From the NCBI GenBank assembly GCA_025331445.1, contig JAIWNE010000010.1, positions 1 to 64,000 on the forward strand: a stretch of 64,000 bases of DNA, written 5' to 3'. A model generated the notes under the pieces. It had not been told where the DNA came from. It saw nothing but the letters and a program-made list of their open reading frames with translations, and searched no databases. This document shows, in pieces, positions 35,705 through 48,133 of this stretch. The stretch is from Blakeslea trispora (Eukaryota > Mucoromycota > Mucoromycetes > Mucorales > Choanephoraceae). Numbering within the stretch: the stretch's first letter is position 1; each line of letters starts with the position of its first letter. The translations under genes were made by a program, and so were the position numbers.

Positions 35705-37085
35705 GCTTTCAAGCTCTACAAATCCTTTTCACTCGTTCTCTCTGTCTCTCTCTTCTTCTCTTGGTGCTTCTGCCTCTACTTCAAGCTTGATGGGGGGGTA
35801 AGGACAAAGACTGATGCTGCCTTTCCTGATCCTATATAAAGTGGCTTACGACCGGAATCTAGTCCATTTTCGCGAACGACCTCTCGTTTTCTAGTATTGG
35901 GACTGAAGTCGGAATGACTGAGGGCAATTACGCCGCCTGATCTGTTAACACTATAGGCGTGTCCTGTAGGGATCTGGGCAGAGGAAGTGGGTACAGACAT
36001 ACTTGTACTATTCCTCGTTAGTTGACTGGTATGGGGTTTGCTAAGGATTTGGGATAGTGCGAACAGAACTGAGTCTTCTTTGGCTTATTCAAAAAAGTAA
36101 GTCAAGGAAGGCTTACCCTCTGCGTTCTTACTTTTCTTGTCTTGCTTTGTTGTTGGAGGTGACTCTATTACTAAACAGCTCAAAACTTGCCTTTACTGAT
36201 GCTTTTACTGATGCCTTTACTGATGCCTTGCTGGGTCCCTGCTTCTGTCTCTATTTCTGCTTCCATTTCTGCTTCCAACCGTGCCTATCCATCTCTGTCT
36301 ATCCAACTGGGCCTATCCAACTGTATCTTAACAGTATTTACCGCATCTGAACCAAAATATACCATCCCATAATACATTAAGAAGAGTTTTTTATCGTGTT
36401 TAACACTTTTTCTCTTCGCCCAAATAAATGCTTATTTTATATCTCATTCAGTTATAACAATCACAAGTCTCTACGGCTGTCTTTACTTCTGCTTGAATCC
36501 TTCTCTCTTTGCGTCTATTTTACCACTCTCGCTAAACAGAAAAAAAAAGCCTTTCCATTGTCCCTTGTATGTTTTTGTTCCTCATTCAGCTTAAACATAT
36601 AATGATAGACTGTTGGTCTGTATCTTGTATAATCATTTACAGTACAGAATGCTTTCTGTTTATTCTTTGAATAATCTAATGCTCCTTACTTTCAATCTTC
36701 CTTTGAATCAATTATTCGTACTATTTCTTATTTTGACGGTCTTAAAATGAAAAAGTAGTCTTTGCTATATGGAAAAAAAAGTCTTCAACGAAAGTTTGTT
36801 AGGTTCTTTTTGTTGTTGTTGTTGTAAACTGAGGGTACACTGAAAGCGAAATGTCTTGCTTTAAGCTTGCTTCCTATTCTCACTAAATGCCTTTAAAAAT
36901 ACTCGAAATGTGTAGTCTGCTTCTTTCTAGAGTGTATGGTCTATCTCTCCCAGAATGAATACAATTTGAACGGAAATCTCTTCACAACAACACAAGGAGG
37001 AAGAGAGAGAATCATGCTTTGCCTACTCCTCAGCACCACATGTTTATTGAGTGAGTGAGTAAGTGAGGGTGTATATGTAACAATG
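35705..37085. other. Possible decayed coding sequence and intergenic DNA
   Basis: On the minus strand a frame at 36000-35776 reads like protein (NRSGGVIALSHSDFSPNTRK, then LDSGRKPLYIGSG) but lacks clear context or family. The plus strand at 36191-36226 has three copies of a 12-bp unit (ctttactgatgc). I cannot assign either; decayed mobile DNA is possible given the retroelement debris about 2 kb downstream. Confidence 0.3.
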
Positions 37086-37557
37086 TTAACCTAAAAAGTT
37101 GATGCAAAAGATGTGTAAAAGAAGAGAACAGACAACAAAATCAGCAAATGCCCTAAATGAACAACATTAGTATTCCTTTCTTTTATGATATCTAAAGAAA
37201 ATCAGTATAAACCTTTCAGGTGAAATTGTCTTGAAGGATGCTCGATTCTCTACATTGGTTTGAATTCTCAAGTTAGCTAACAATAAAAAAAAAAGAAAAT
37301 AAGCGTGTCTGTTCCTTTTGTTTTCTTGATTTTATCATTTTCTTTTTACCAGCAAGTACAAAACTTCCTACAGTAGAGATGAAGCCACCCAAGAAGGCAT
37401 TGTATGGAAAGGTACCAGCCAAGACCATATAGACAAACTGAAAAATACCAGTAAACAAGATATAGACAAGATAGATATCAATCAACTTGAGCTGTTTAGG
37501 CGTATTCTGTCTGTACTGAGCTACAAGCTTTTGTGTAGCAGCCGATAGTTGGTCCAT
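37086..37557 (-). CDS. OST2: OST2/DAD1 oligosaccharyltransferase subunit
   Basis: Three exons on the minus strand, 37557-37350, 37276-37213 and 37152-37086, give 112 residues, close to the 113 of animal DAD1. Sequence features match the family: a polar N-terminus (ATQKLVAQYRQNTPKQLKLI), then hydrophobic helices (IDIYLVYILFTGIFQFVYM, FPYNAFLGGFISTVGSFVLA), the conserved RASFKTISPERAFADFV, and a last helix ending INFLG. DAD1/Ost2 is a small ER-membrane subunit of the complex that transfers the lipid-linked glycan to Asn in nascent proteins, and it is needed for complex stability. Confidence 0.96.
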
Positions 37558-38289
37558 TATTAGTATGTGTGTTGAAATAAGAAAAGGTTTAGAGAAAATG
37601 CAATGTTGTATTTCAAAAATAAAAAAAGTCAAAGGGCAACAGCCAATCATAACACCACACAAACGCGGTTTTAAAGTTGTTCACACTTTATTCGGAAGTT
37701 ATTGAACCATTCTTTTAATCAAGATTTATCATGTTAAATTGTTCTGTTAAACATCAATAGAACAAGCAAAGACTTGAAGAAAAAAAGAGAGAGAGAAGAG
37801 CATGAAATACGCCTTATTTCGATGCATTTTATTGAAGACAGAGATTCAGAAAGCTTTTATACTCTAGTTGACAAAGACATAGCCAAGTTCATCAAAGGCG
37901 GTGGGATACGGCTTGCTTCTTCAGTAGTTCTCCATTTTATCGGAACGCGCCTATCTTTTAACGATGTCAAGAACAAATCTTTATATTTTCTTTTGTAAAA
38001 ATCAACAAAAGCTGAAAAATAAAATGGGCATATCCAACCAACTTTAGCATGATTAAAGTTCCTCAAGGTTTATTTCAGGATTGTTTTTTGAAGGAAAGTA
38101 TATACTCAAACACTCTTGTTGGCATATCTATTTGCCTTATTCATGTGTTCTTTTCATCAATAAGTAAGGGTGATTGTTGAAGGATCTTATCGGGCTTTAC
38201 CTTCAATTACAAATAATTCCATAGGGACAACAGCTTACAGTACAATAACATACAGTCTAGCAATGACGGGTAAGCTGATTTTGATTGAC
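37558..38289. other. Intergenic or decayed sequence
   Basis: No gene supported. A minus-strand frame at 38066-37857 (KYKDLFLTSLKDRRVPIKW) looks protein-like but is isolated and unassigned. Confidence 0.35.
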
Positions 38290-39960
38290 AAAATCATTGT
38301 CTAAGGTACCAAATGCTTCACTACCTTCTTATGAGCTACAGAAAAAGACACTGGAACAAAGATGGCCTAGATATCACCTACAAAGCAATCCAACCACCTC
38401 CTGACTTACAAGCTCAAAGACGTAGACAGGACACCTCAGGGAAAAAAGAGAGATGCCATCGACCAGGACTTTACGAAAGAATACAACAAAAGACACTTTC
38501 ATCAAAGCCTCTTACGAGCAGCAGATAACTAACCCAACTCTTCAAGAGGTTAGATATAATAACCATCAAGTAGGAAACGGATATCAACATTTTGGTGGAG
38601 GGAGGGGGGGCCTCCAAATTCTTCGACAACCGCAACATCATTCCCGGAATAGAGAACGTAAGAGTAGATCAGCTGAGCAGAATGCCAAAAAAAAAGAACC
38701 ATTATATGAAGGAGCTCTCTCATGGAAAATTCTTCAACTGATCTAGCAGAAATGAGAGGTCTTTGAGGTTGGACACGTTTGCGTCATGACAAGAAAAAAA
38801 GTTGCTAATTTTCTGGAGTCTATGGCCGGATCCGGAAGTAAAAGCCATCAATGCCCTTCACCAACTTTGGCCACATAAGGTACTTTACCTGTTTCCTCTC
38901 GTGAAAATGAAATCCAAAGGTTCTGCGTGAGGAAATCCGCTTGGCAGCACTTGTATCTTTTTTTGCTGACCAACGCAGCACTAGTTTCCCATCTTGCTAA
39001 ACATGAACCACTCATCCTCTCTCTCTCTTCTAACTTTCAAGATATGGAAAATGGAAGATGATCACTTGGCAACTATCCAGGACAATTGCAAGAAATAAAG
39101 TGTTTCTGAAGCATCAGCTATATATTTAAAAGAAGAAATAGTATGAACAAGCACTATGATGCATCAAACAGATTTTTACTTGTAGTCCCTAAAGAATACA
39201 ATCCTGTCCCTGTTCTTTATCCCCTTACGGATAAGCATACTCCACTTTTTAAAGGCTTCCGTTCTTCTATTGCCTCTATTTCAAAGTTCTGTGCTCAGAT
39301 AAATCTTCCAATTGCCGTTTTGATCCTATTCAAGAGTTTTTTTTTAGGATCCAAAAGACTTCAAGAGCTAGATATCCCGACTACTTGTCAACTTCAAGCG
39401 TGGGATACGGACATGATATCCTTTCCAAATTTCAATACCATCCCAAGATGTATTGCAACAAAAGACGGTTCTTCTCTATTTCTTTCTTAACTATGGCACG
39501 ATTCTGGTCAGACATAGATCACCTACAATTTCAAAGCGTCTTGTTTCAACTCTCTCTCTCTCTCAGGAACATCCAGTTGCCCTTACACTCCGTTTTCGTG
39601 AGGTCAAGGAGTTTCAGATTTTTTAAAAGAAAGCAGTTCGCTTAGGATTAATGGATAACGAGGAACTTTGTCCAGTTTCAAGCAGCGTACCAAGTCACTA
39701 TAAAAACAATGTTCATCAAGAGTTCTCTACCTGTTAAGCCATACCTATTTCTTGGAATTACCTTGTAGACGTGAATGAGGTCTGCTTCTAGTACTATGGC
39801 GGAGGAACAAGGCTTCTCAATTGACAAAGTAGAATAGCATTCGAATTAAAGTCTTTGCTCAGACGCTTAACAGACCTCCAGTACTCGGATTGCTAAATTC
39901 AATTTTCTTTTTTCCAAGCACAGTACCACATTGGAAGTCGGAGTCAAGTCAACAAAGATT
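38290..39960 (+). mobile_element. Degenerate DIRS-like retrotransposon remains (RT/RNase H)
   Basis: Protein-like sequence spreads over several frames with many stops. Between 38550 and 38700 one reads a GNGYQHFGGGRGG-like piece, then RNIIPGIENVRVDQLSRMPK, which matches the RNase H end pattern (HIPG.eN..ADqLSR). Next, near 38770-38900, come LDTFAS, FWSLWPDPEVKAINALHQLW and PHKVLYLFP, a combination I know from DIRS-type reverse transcriptase/RNase H polyproteins. After 39490, frames contain MARFWSDIDHLQF and a possible RT thumb-like piece near 39840. That piece follows the RNase H part although it should precede it, so two broken copies or a rearrangement are likely. No intact ORF, terminal repeat or tyrosine recombinase seen. 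Confidence 0.6.
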
Positions 39961-40779
39961 GATCGCCCCTCTTTTTTTTTGCCTTTTTTTTTTTATCTTT
40001 CTTGTTGTTTTTAGTTTTCTCAAAACAAACTGAATTAGTTGTATCTGTTGTTTAGCACAAAAAAAAACATATGAAGGAAAAAGAAAAATTAAACATGTAC
40101 CATTTTTTGTCGGTATTGTTCTAGGAACGATAAGCAATTGATTTTTTATTAAAGCGATTTTCTGTGTGCAATCTATTTCCGGAAATAGTGTAATTGATAG
40201 TGAAGAAAAAAAGTCTCTTATCATTTCAAACTAACCTATAGCTGCATAGGGAAGAAAAAAAAGAGAGAGAGAGAGAAGGAGGGGGGGAAAAAGATGCCTT
40301 TTATAATAAATTCTAGAGAAGAAATTGCCAGTTGTTTGTTTTTCTCTATTGATTAGGAAAATTTTCTTATCGCCTTGAATTATTAGCAATCATGCGCATA
40401 AATTTGTGCATCACATTTTGTAGGATTGCGTCAATGAGTTCAAAAATACCAAAGAAATATCATGTTGAATGACAATTTTACTCTACCAATTTCGAAAATG
40501 TGATAAAAAAAAAAAGAATCATTTGCATGAATTCTGATTTGCCAGTTTATACCAATCAGGCTTTCACCGTGTCCGTAGTAAGAAGAAAATTTTAGCTGGT
40601 AAAATGACACTGCACATGACATTTCAGTCCGCCCCCCCTTTTTTATTATTATTTTATTTAACTTATCTCTCGATTTTATTATTTCTTTTTTTCTCTCTTT
40701 TTTATATATTTTTTTTTTCTCTTTTGTACAAAATTCTCACCTACATAACCCACAATTCCCTTTTAGTTTCTTATAAACA
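39961..40779. other. Upstream region of ATG1
   Basis: AT-rich, with a perfect 16-bp palindrome at 40173-40188 (ctatttccggaaatag), a GA tract at 40264-40277 and a long pyrimidine tract (40632-40735) just before the ATG1 start. Confidence 0.6.
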
Positions 40780-43213
40780 ATGTCACCAGAGAAAAGACTA
40801 GAACAAGTGGGTGACTATATCATTCAGAATAAAATTGGACAAGGTTCTTTTGCCACAGTTTACAAAGCGCAGCATAAAGTGAGTTAATGCAACATGTTTC
40901 TTAAAAAAGAGGGAGTGATTTACCATCTTCTTTTACAAGGATACCCAACAAACAGTGGCTATCAAAAGTGTCAAGAGATCTAAACTAACAAAGAAATTGT
41001 TGGAAAACTTGGAATCAGAAATATCAATTCTTACTTCTATTCGACATGAGAATATTGTTGGCCTGATTGAATGCCAGGTATAACCAAATTCAATCCATAA
41101 AGGCTTCATGTTTAACTGACTCTAGTTAGAAAACGGAAACCAACATCTATCTTGTCATGGAGTTTTGTTCTCTAGGCGATCTATCACACTACATCAAAGA
41201 TAAGCGTCCTTCGCAACCAACAAAAGGCTCAGCAGGTGGTCTGGAACAACATGTTGTTCGGCACTTCTTGAAACAATTAGGTAATCTGAGCAAACAACAC
41301 ACATTTGCAAATCCCTACTTAACAAGTTTTTTTTTTTTAATTTTAGCAAATGCACTCCAATTCTTGAGATCACAGAATTTAATTCATCGAGATATTAAAC
41401 CTCAAGTAAAGTTAGAAAGAAAATGAGTTTTTTTTTTTCTGATTTTTTTATTTAAATTTATTCTCTCTCTCTTGATAGAATTTGCTACTCACACCCGATA
41501 AAAATCAAAATGATTTACCATTGTTAAAAGTAGCTGATTTTGGATTTGCTCGCTTTTTACCTAATGCAAGTTTAGCTGATACCCTCTGTGGCTCACCACT
41601 CTATATGGGACCCGAAATCCTATCATACAAGAAATATGACGCCAAAGCAGACTTGTGGAGTGTAGGAGCTGTCTTGTATGAAATGGTGACTGGAAGACCT
41701 CCTTTTCGTGCATCAAATCATATCGAATTGCTCAAGAAAATCAAAGAAAACAAAGACCAAATTCATTTCCCAGATGAACGTCATCATGAAAGAGTGATTG
41801 GAAGTGATCTTAAAGATCTGATTCGAAAGTTGCTCAAGATGTATCCTGTAGAACGACTTTCGTTTGATGAATTCTTTCGCCATCCTGCTATCATGAGCAT
41901 ACAACCACAACCTCGAAGATCAAGTCAGTCAAGACCAGCCTCACTACAACATACGCCTCCTTCACCACATCAATACCATCGTCCTTCAAGTCATACCTAT
42001 GAACCTCCTCCTTTTGTCCAGACGACACCTAGAAGTATATCAGATCAACCCACACCTAGCAGACGATGGTCCTTGGATACCAAAAGACAGGACAGTCTAG
42101 TCAAGTCTAAAGCAACAGGCAAGGAGCTGGAAGAAGTACTTCAAGATTACGTTGTACTCAACATTCGGTCCATTGAGACCAACAGATTTGCAGACGAATT
42201 GAAAGCCACTCCATTTTCCAAATCTCCCACTATGGTCACGGCCAGCCCTTCTCATGCAGTCAACATACCGCGTTCTAATCGTATATCCCCCTCTCAATCA
42301 CCTTTTGCTCGTGAACGTAAATCAAGCACAGGATCTTCTTCAGCAGGATCTGCCTTGGCCAAGGCAATCAGTATGGCCTCCATTCGATTGTTTGGTACAA
42401 GCATGCCATCACCACCTAAAGACCATCACCATCATCATCATTTAGCTGGTTCACCGCATGGTTTTATGTCGCATGAAACATCATCCAATCTAAAGACAAT
42501 GAAGGAAATTGAGCGTCTGTCATGCATGGCTCATGCTGTGGCTAAATACGGAGATCAAAAATACGAGGCACTGAATCAACGAGAGGAAGGCGTATGGATG
42601 GAAGAGGCAGTGGCACTCTATGTAAAGTCGTTGGAACTACTAGAGGATGGATTGCTGATTGCCCAACAGTACTGGAGTCAGCATATGATGGAAGTTGATG
42701 ATGAAGAACGAAAGAATGTGGCTACTCCACTGAATGATGTTGTTCAATGGATGCGAGATAAATTCAATGAATGCCTGGACCGTGCAGAATCCATCAAGGT
42801 AGATTCAGCAGATCATGTTTGTGTTGAAAAGTTACTGTATGATCGAGCACTTGAAATGGTAAGCTATTCTATTTATAAAAAAAAAACTCTGAATTCATCC
42901 AACTCGTGTTTTTTTTTATAGAGTCGGGCTGCAGCGGTCAATGAACTTGTAGGTGAAAATATCACTGAATGTGAACAGGATTATCAAACGGCGATTTGGA
43001 TGTTGGAGGCTATCTTGCAGGTCCGTCCCAAGGGGCAGACGACCATTGAGGCAGAAGACCAACGTATCATTAACCGATGTAAGCTTTCTAAAACACAGTA
43101 ACTTTAGGATGACTAATTTCTGTCTTACTTTACCGTTAGTGATCGATTCTATTCGTCATCGCATCACTGTTCTACGGAAAAAATTAGGTGCTTCTTCGGA
43201 GCGTGATTTGTAA
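40780..43213 (+). CDS. ATG1: Atg1/ULK autophagy-initiating Ser/Thr kinase
   Basis: Seven exons: 40780-40878, 40940-41077, 41130-41280, 41347-41405, 41479-42858, 42922-43078, 43140-43213, giving 685 residues. The kinase domain (residues ~10-285) has the glycine loop [12 protein letters not shown], the lysine in [27 protein letters not shown] and the [11 protein letters not shown] activation segment typical of Atg1/ULK, plus [16 protein letters not shown] disordered Ser/Pro-rich linker (~290-470) includes six consecutive His. The C-terminal helical part ([20 protein letters not shown] onward) fits the tandem MIT/EAT domain that binds Atg13. Atg1 starts autophagosome formation under starvation. 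Length is at the short end for fungi. Confidence 0.95.
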
Positions 43214-44587
43214 TTATTGCACCAATCAAAAAAGAGATGTTTATTCTCCGCTTCCATCATTTGAAACCCAGTTGAAAAGAGCAGAAGGAAGGCTTGTATT
43301 TTTTTTTTTTTTGCACCCTGATTCAATTCACTTGGTAAACAAACCTTTTTTTTTCATCACTTTTTTTTATACCCTGAAGACAACACACTGTTTAATTTTA
43401 CTACTCCCCTTAAATTATCTGTGTTTGTAATTATTTTAAATATTAAAAAACTGTGTTTACTTGTCAACTTAAACGTGGTTTTTCTTTGTTTGGAATTCAA
43501 GACCAGCCTTCATCTTTCATATCAGCAAGAACTCCCCCCCTTTTTTTTTCAAAGAGCATACGCGGGTTTGATGCTTACACAACAATAAGACAAATATTCG
43601 CTTCAGTGTCTTTCTCCTACACCTATTTCTCTTCTTCTTCTTAACTTGCTTATATAATAAATAAATCAAATATAGAACTCTCAATGTTCAAAACAGGATA
43701 GTTTATAAATTTTTTTTGTCATGTTTCGAGTATTTCCAAGTCCGCCATTACTGTCTTTTCTTTTTCATTACTTTATTAAATAGATATGTGTTTCCAATCA
43801 CCATTATTAAACTTTTTCATTTTGTAATCTTTCTTTCTTTTTTTCTCTCTTTTTTTTTTTTTTCTTCTTTTGTTCTTTATTACACCATCACTCTAAAACT
43901 AGAGAAGAATGTAAGTAGACCTTTTATTAAGACTCCTTTTGAACTTTCTTGATCGTTGTTACTTCTTTTCCACTTTCTCGGTTTCTGTTGCTGTATGATC
44001 CCCTTCTCTCTGTTTTATATGTCATCCACTTGTTCTCTCCCCCTCCTTTCCTTTTCTCTTTTTTATTTGATAAAACAGATCATAGCCTGTTCATACAAAT
44101 GAAAGAAAGAAAGTCAGATTGCATCGGCGCCATCCTTGCACAAAAATCAACATTTAGATTTTTATTTGTTTATTTGCCACTTTGCCCAAGCAAGCTTTAA
44201 GCCATTGTGGCTTCTTGGATGATCTTAATATCACACAACCAAGTGACACTTTGCACACCCCCTTTTTTTTCTCTTTTTTTTTTTTATTTATTTCGAAAAA
44301 AGGAAAAAGATCGTCTTTTTATTTTGTTTGATATAAAGTATAAAAAAGAAAGCCAAAAAAAATATTTTTTTTTTATATACACACTCCAAAGCAAACCGAA
44401 CCGAGAAAGAAAAAAAAAAAATTTTTTTTACACTTTTTTTTTTCTTAAGAAACCCATGTATTAATCTATATTTCCCTTTTATTTATTTATTTTATTTTTT
44501 TCTCTTTCCTCTCTCTCTCTGCTTTTTTCTCCCTTTAGATTTTCTCACATTAAAAAAAGAAGAATCTCAGTTTGAATAACAACAATA
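43214..44587. other. Intergenic, T-rich
   Basis: Many long T tracts (for example 43300-43312, 43848-43863, 44273-44285) and pyrimidine-rich DNA leading into the next gene. No gene seen. Confidence 0.55.
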
Positions 44588-45923
44588 ATGCAATCCCTTC
44601 CACCATATTACCAACAACAACAAGGTTACCAGCCTCAACCTTATCAACCTCAACCTCCTGCCCCTAATGTATTAAACAACGGACCTTCTTTATTAAATCA
44701 TCCTAATGGTCTTCCACCTATGCAACATCCCGGTATTCCCGATCAATCTCAAGTACCTACCGGTGGTCAACCTGCACCTAAGCGAAAGCAAGTAAAGAAT
44801 GCTTGTAGTAAGTAATCTATTAAAAAAAAAAAAAAGAGAGTCATGACTTGAAACAACGTCATTCATTAACCCGGAAAAACTTTTTATAGCCAACTGTCAA
44901 AAAGCTTGTAAAAAATGTGACGATGCTAGACCTTGTCCTAGATGTATTAAATACGGTATTGCCGATACTTGTGTTAACTCTGTTAGAAAAGAGCGTAAGA
45001 AGGGTATTAAGCGTGGTCCTTATAAGAGAAGACAAAAGACTGGAGGTAATGGTTTTTTTAAAAAGAAAGAAAAAGAGAAAGAAAGAAACTGATGGTTTGT
45101 CGTAGAGGAAAAGCCTCGTAAGAATGCTGCTGAATTGAGCAATACTGATCAACAACCTGCTCAGTACGCACCTGTTCGTGGACCTACTATGACATATGGT
45201 TATCCTAGTAACTTGAATCAATACGGTCAACCTTTCGAAATGTCTTATGGTCAATACTATCAAAAAGAACATATGATGTCTCAACCTTATGTTGTTAACC
45301 CTGTGTACCCCCCTATGGGCTACCCTGTCATTGTCTCTGGTGGTGATGGTCAACCCCAACAACAACCTGGTCAACCTGGTCAACCCGGTCAACCCCAGCA
45401 ACATGCTTATCATCCTCAATACTCCATGATTCACCAACAAGCACAACAACAACAACAAGCACAACAGCAACAACAGCAGCAACAACAACAACAACAGCAA
45501 CAAGCTCCTCAACAAACATCTGCATCTTCAAGTCCTCGTCCTCCTATGATGCAGCAACATAACGAACACGTTATGCACCAAGCTTCACCTGCCGGTAGTC
45601 CTCAAGTATACTATCAACAAGCTGCTGTTGCTGCTGCTGCTGCTGCTCAACCTCAAGCTCCTCCACCCACACAGCAACACAGCCAACCTCCTTCACAAAG
45701 AAACAGCCCTCATTTGCCTGAAATCAAGGCTGATCATGCTTCAAATGAAGGTTTCGCCAAGCCCCAATCAATGACACCTGTTCCTTCTACATCCACTTCC
45801 ACTGCCACTACATCTTCTCCTGATTCAGGTAAAGTATTTAGCTTGCTGATGTAAGCATTTCTTTATTTTCTGATCCTTTGTTCTTTTGAAATAGGTTCTT
45901 GGGTTCCTCCTCGCTCCTCTTAA
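44588..45923 (+). CDS. Zn2Cys6-type transcription factor with Gln/Ala-rich tail
   Basis: Exons 44588-44807, 44890-45045, 45106-45828 and 45895-45923 give 375 residues. The N-terminus is Gln/Pro-rich. A binuclear cluster starts near residue 73: ACTNCQKACKKC, DDARPCPRC, IKYGIADTC. The spacing is C-x2-C-x6-C-x5-C-x2-C-x8-C with one extra Cys inside the first loop. It is followed by a strongly basic stretch (RKERKKGIKRGPYKRR) that would contact DNA or import the protein. The rest has QPGQPGQPGQ repeats, a run of 14 Gln and a run of alanines, typical of activation domains, and no fungal-specific middle homology region. The intron between exons 1 and 2 falls within the cluster, just after its first Cys. 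Target genes unknown. Confidence 0.85.
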
Positions 45924-46176
45924 ACTTTCCTTTCTGTTAACTTTCTTTATACATAAAACCATAGTCCAATTTCTCTTTTTTTTTTCTTACTTTATTATTG
46001 CTGTGACTACACATACATTATGTTTTGCTTTTGTTTCCCTTTTCTTTTATCCCTCCTTTTATTTTTTTATAGTAGTTTGTTGTCAAGAGCCAACCGAAAA
46101 AAAAAATTTTTTTTTTTCTTGCAACAAGCCGCTATAAATTTGACATTTAAAAAGAAAATTCGCCACATATACACAC

Positions 46177-46220
<44 letters not shown>

Positions 46221-48133
46221 ATACACATACACATACAAAAGATTGTTTGCATGGCAGTTATAGACTCTTTTTTTTTTTTAATCTCTTTATAATAAATAAA
46301 CAAAAAACAACTCTTTTTTAGATTGTACGACTGACGCGTCAAACTTTCATAGTTGTGGTACCTTTTAATACCAAATGAATTTCCGATGGTGCAATTTTAT
46401 GCAATCAACAAAAGTCGCTTATTAGACAAACAGCATAGAACAGCCCAGAAAAAAAAAGAAGAGGACAACCACTTGAAGCCAATCCAAGCGAGTTAGATTA
46501 ACATGGAGAGAACAGCTCAAATTGCTATGCTCCTGTCAATCTTCTTTTTTTTTCTTATCATTTCATTTTTCAAAAAGTCACCTATTCTTTATGATTTGCA
46601 GAGGGTTACATCAGTTTAGCTCACAATAGATTCAGGAACGCTAAACTTCTCAGTGATAAAGTAAATTCAGCTAAATTGGACTTTTCTTTTTTTTTTTTCT
46701 ACTGCGCATTTTCATCAGGGCTCGACTAAAACAATCGATAAAAATGACCTCATAAAGTGTTGCATAGACTGGTACTTTTTATCGAAACTAAATTCTAAAA
46801 GCTCTACAAGTTCATGTACTGTGTAAACCTTTGGAAACAAGACATTTGCCATGAATTCATATCTGAAGCAGCTATGTCCTTGTATCGTCATGTAGAAAAG
46901 CCACTCATAAGCACCTCAGTTCATGATAAAGCCAGTGATGTCTTGTTCTTGTTACTGCTATGGTACCTGATCTCCCTTGACATGTCAGTGCGCAGGCTGT
47001 ATCACTGAGTCTGTTAATTAGAACAAAAGCAAACTCCTATTGAAAGAAGCGTTTCATGTCCCACTCGTAAAACAAAACTCTAAATTTGAACAGACTGCCA
47101 CAGCAGATTTATGCTAAACAAATTCGGTGTTTGTTTCGAAATGCATAGACAATTAAAACAAGGCATAACTGCGTGTCACATTCCATCAAGTTGTTTGATT
47201 GAGGTCCATATCAAAAAAAAAAAAAAGATGTTCGTTTATGCAAACATAACTGTGTTGAAACTAATGTCTATAACAAATAAAAATGTCGTCAATGATACAT
47301 GCAGAAAGTACCATAAAATTCTAGTTTTATTTACAAGTGCAAGAGTCACTTTATTCAAGAGTTGTTTGTATTCTTGAGAAATGCACTCTTTAATCAAGTG
47401 GTTACTGCAATACAAGTCTCTTGTCAAGAAACTGTTGTTCTATGTAAATATGGGTCAAACAGTGCACAGTAGTCTCAAAGGGTAATTTGATGCTATTAAA
47501 TTTTAAAGAAGTATGTGCTTGTTATCTGATGGCCTAGTACGCATGAAAAATCCCTTACTTGCATTTTTAAGTAAAAAAAAAAAACTACCAATGTATATTG
47601 TATGTTTACGACTTTACAGAGAGCTCGTACATTGGCGTAGGTAATGCTTGCTATACATCGCTTGTTTAATGCTCAAGAAATAATTGTGGACCAAGTGTAA
47701 AGGTGATCAATTGAAAGAAATGAGCCATCCAAGGCCTTTCTGACAGGCACAGCTGTATAATTCATCTCACAAGCTACTCATTGAATCAATGATTGGATAC
47801 CAAACACGATAGCTATCTTGATGTACATGACACAAAGTAGTTTTTTTTTTGTAACCAAGGGACGAGCCAAATAAAAAAAAAAGGGCGATAAGCTGGATTT
47901 CAAAACATGTTGGTTAGAAATTCAAGATACGACAAGTTTGAAGGCTGTACACAACGTACGCTTCATTTGGTTATCCTTGACATTTGTGTCAAAGTTTTTT
48001 TTTGTATCACACAAACGTCAATCTTGACGTCTGTTTGTTATGTACAAACAAATCGCGTTTTTTTTTTACTGCCATTCTCTCTCTCTCTCTCTCTCTCTTT
48101 TGGATGTGTTTTTATTTTCTACTATATTACAAT
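45924..48133. other. Intergenic, about 2.2 kb
   Basis: Contains A/T tracts, a CA microsatellite (46171-46237) and a CT repeat (48076-48098) near the 3' end of the P5C reductase gene. No gene supported. Confidence 0.5.
46171..46237. repeat. (CA)n microsatellite
   Basis: CA dinucleotides with periodic TACACA interruptions; forces repetitive open frames on both strands. Confidence 0.9.

Noticed and set aside
44859..45515. Long minus-strand frame of 218 codons (poly-Leu)
   Set aside because: Antisense shadow of the Gln-rich transcription factor; Leu runs mirror CAA/CAG codons.
46020..46342. Open frames on both strands around 46.1-46.3 kb
   Set aside because: They exist only because the CA microsatellite lacks stop codons; content is HTHTHT or CVCVCV.
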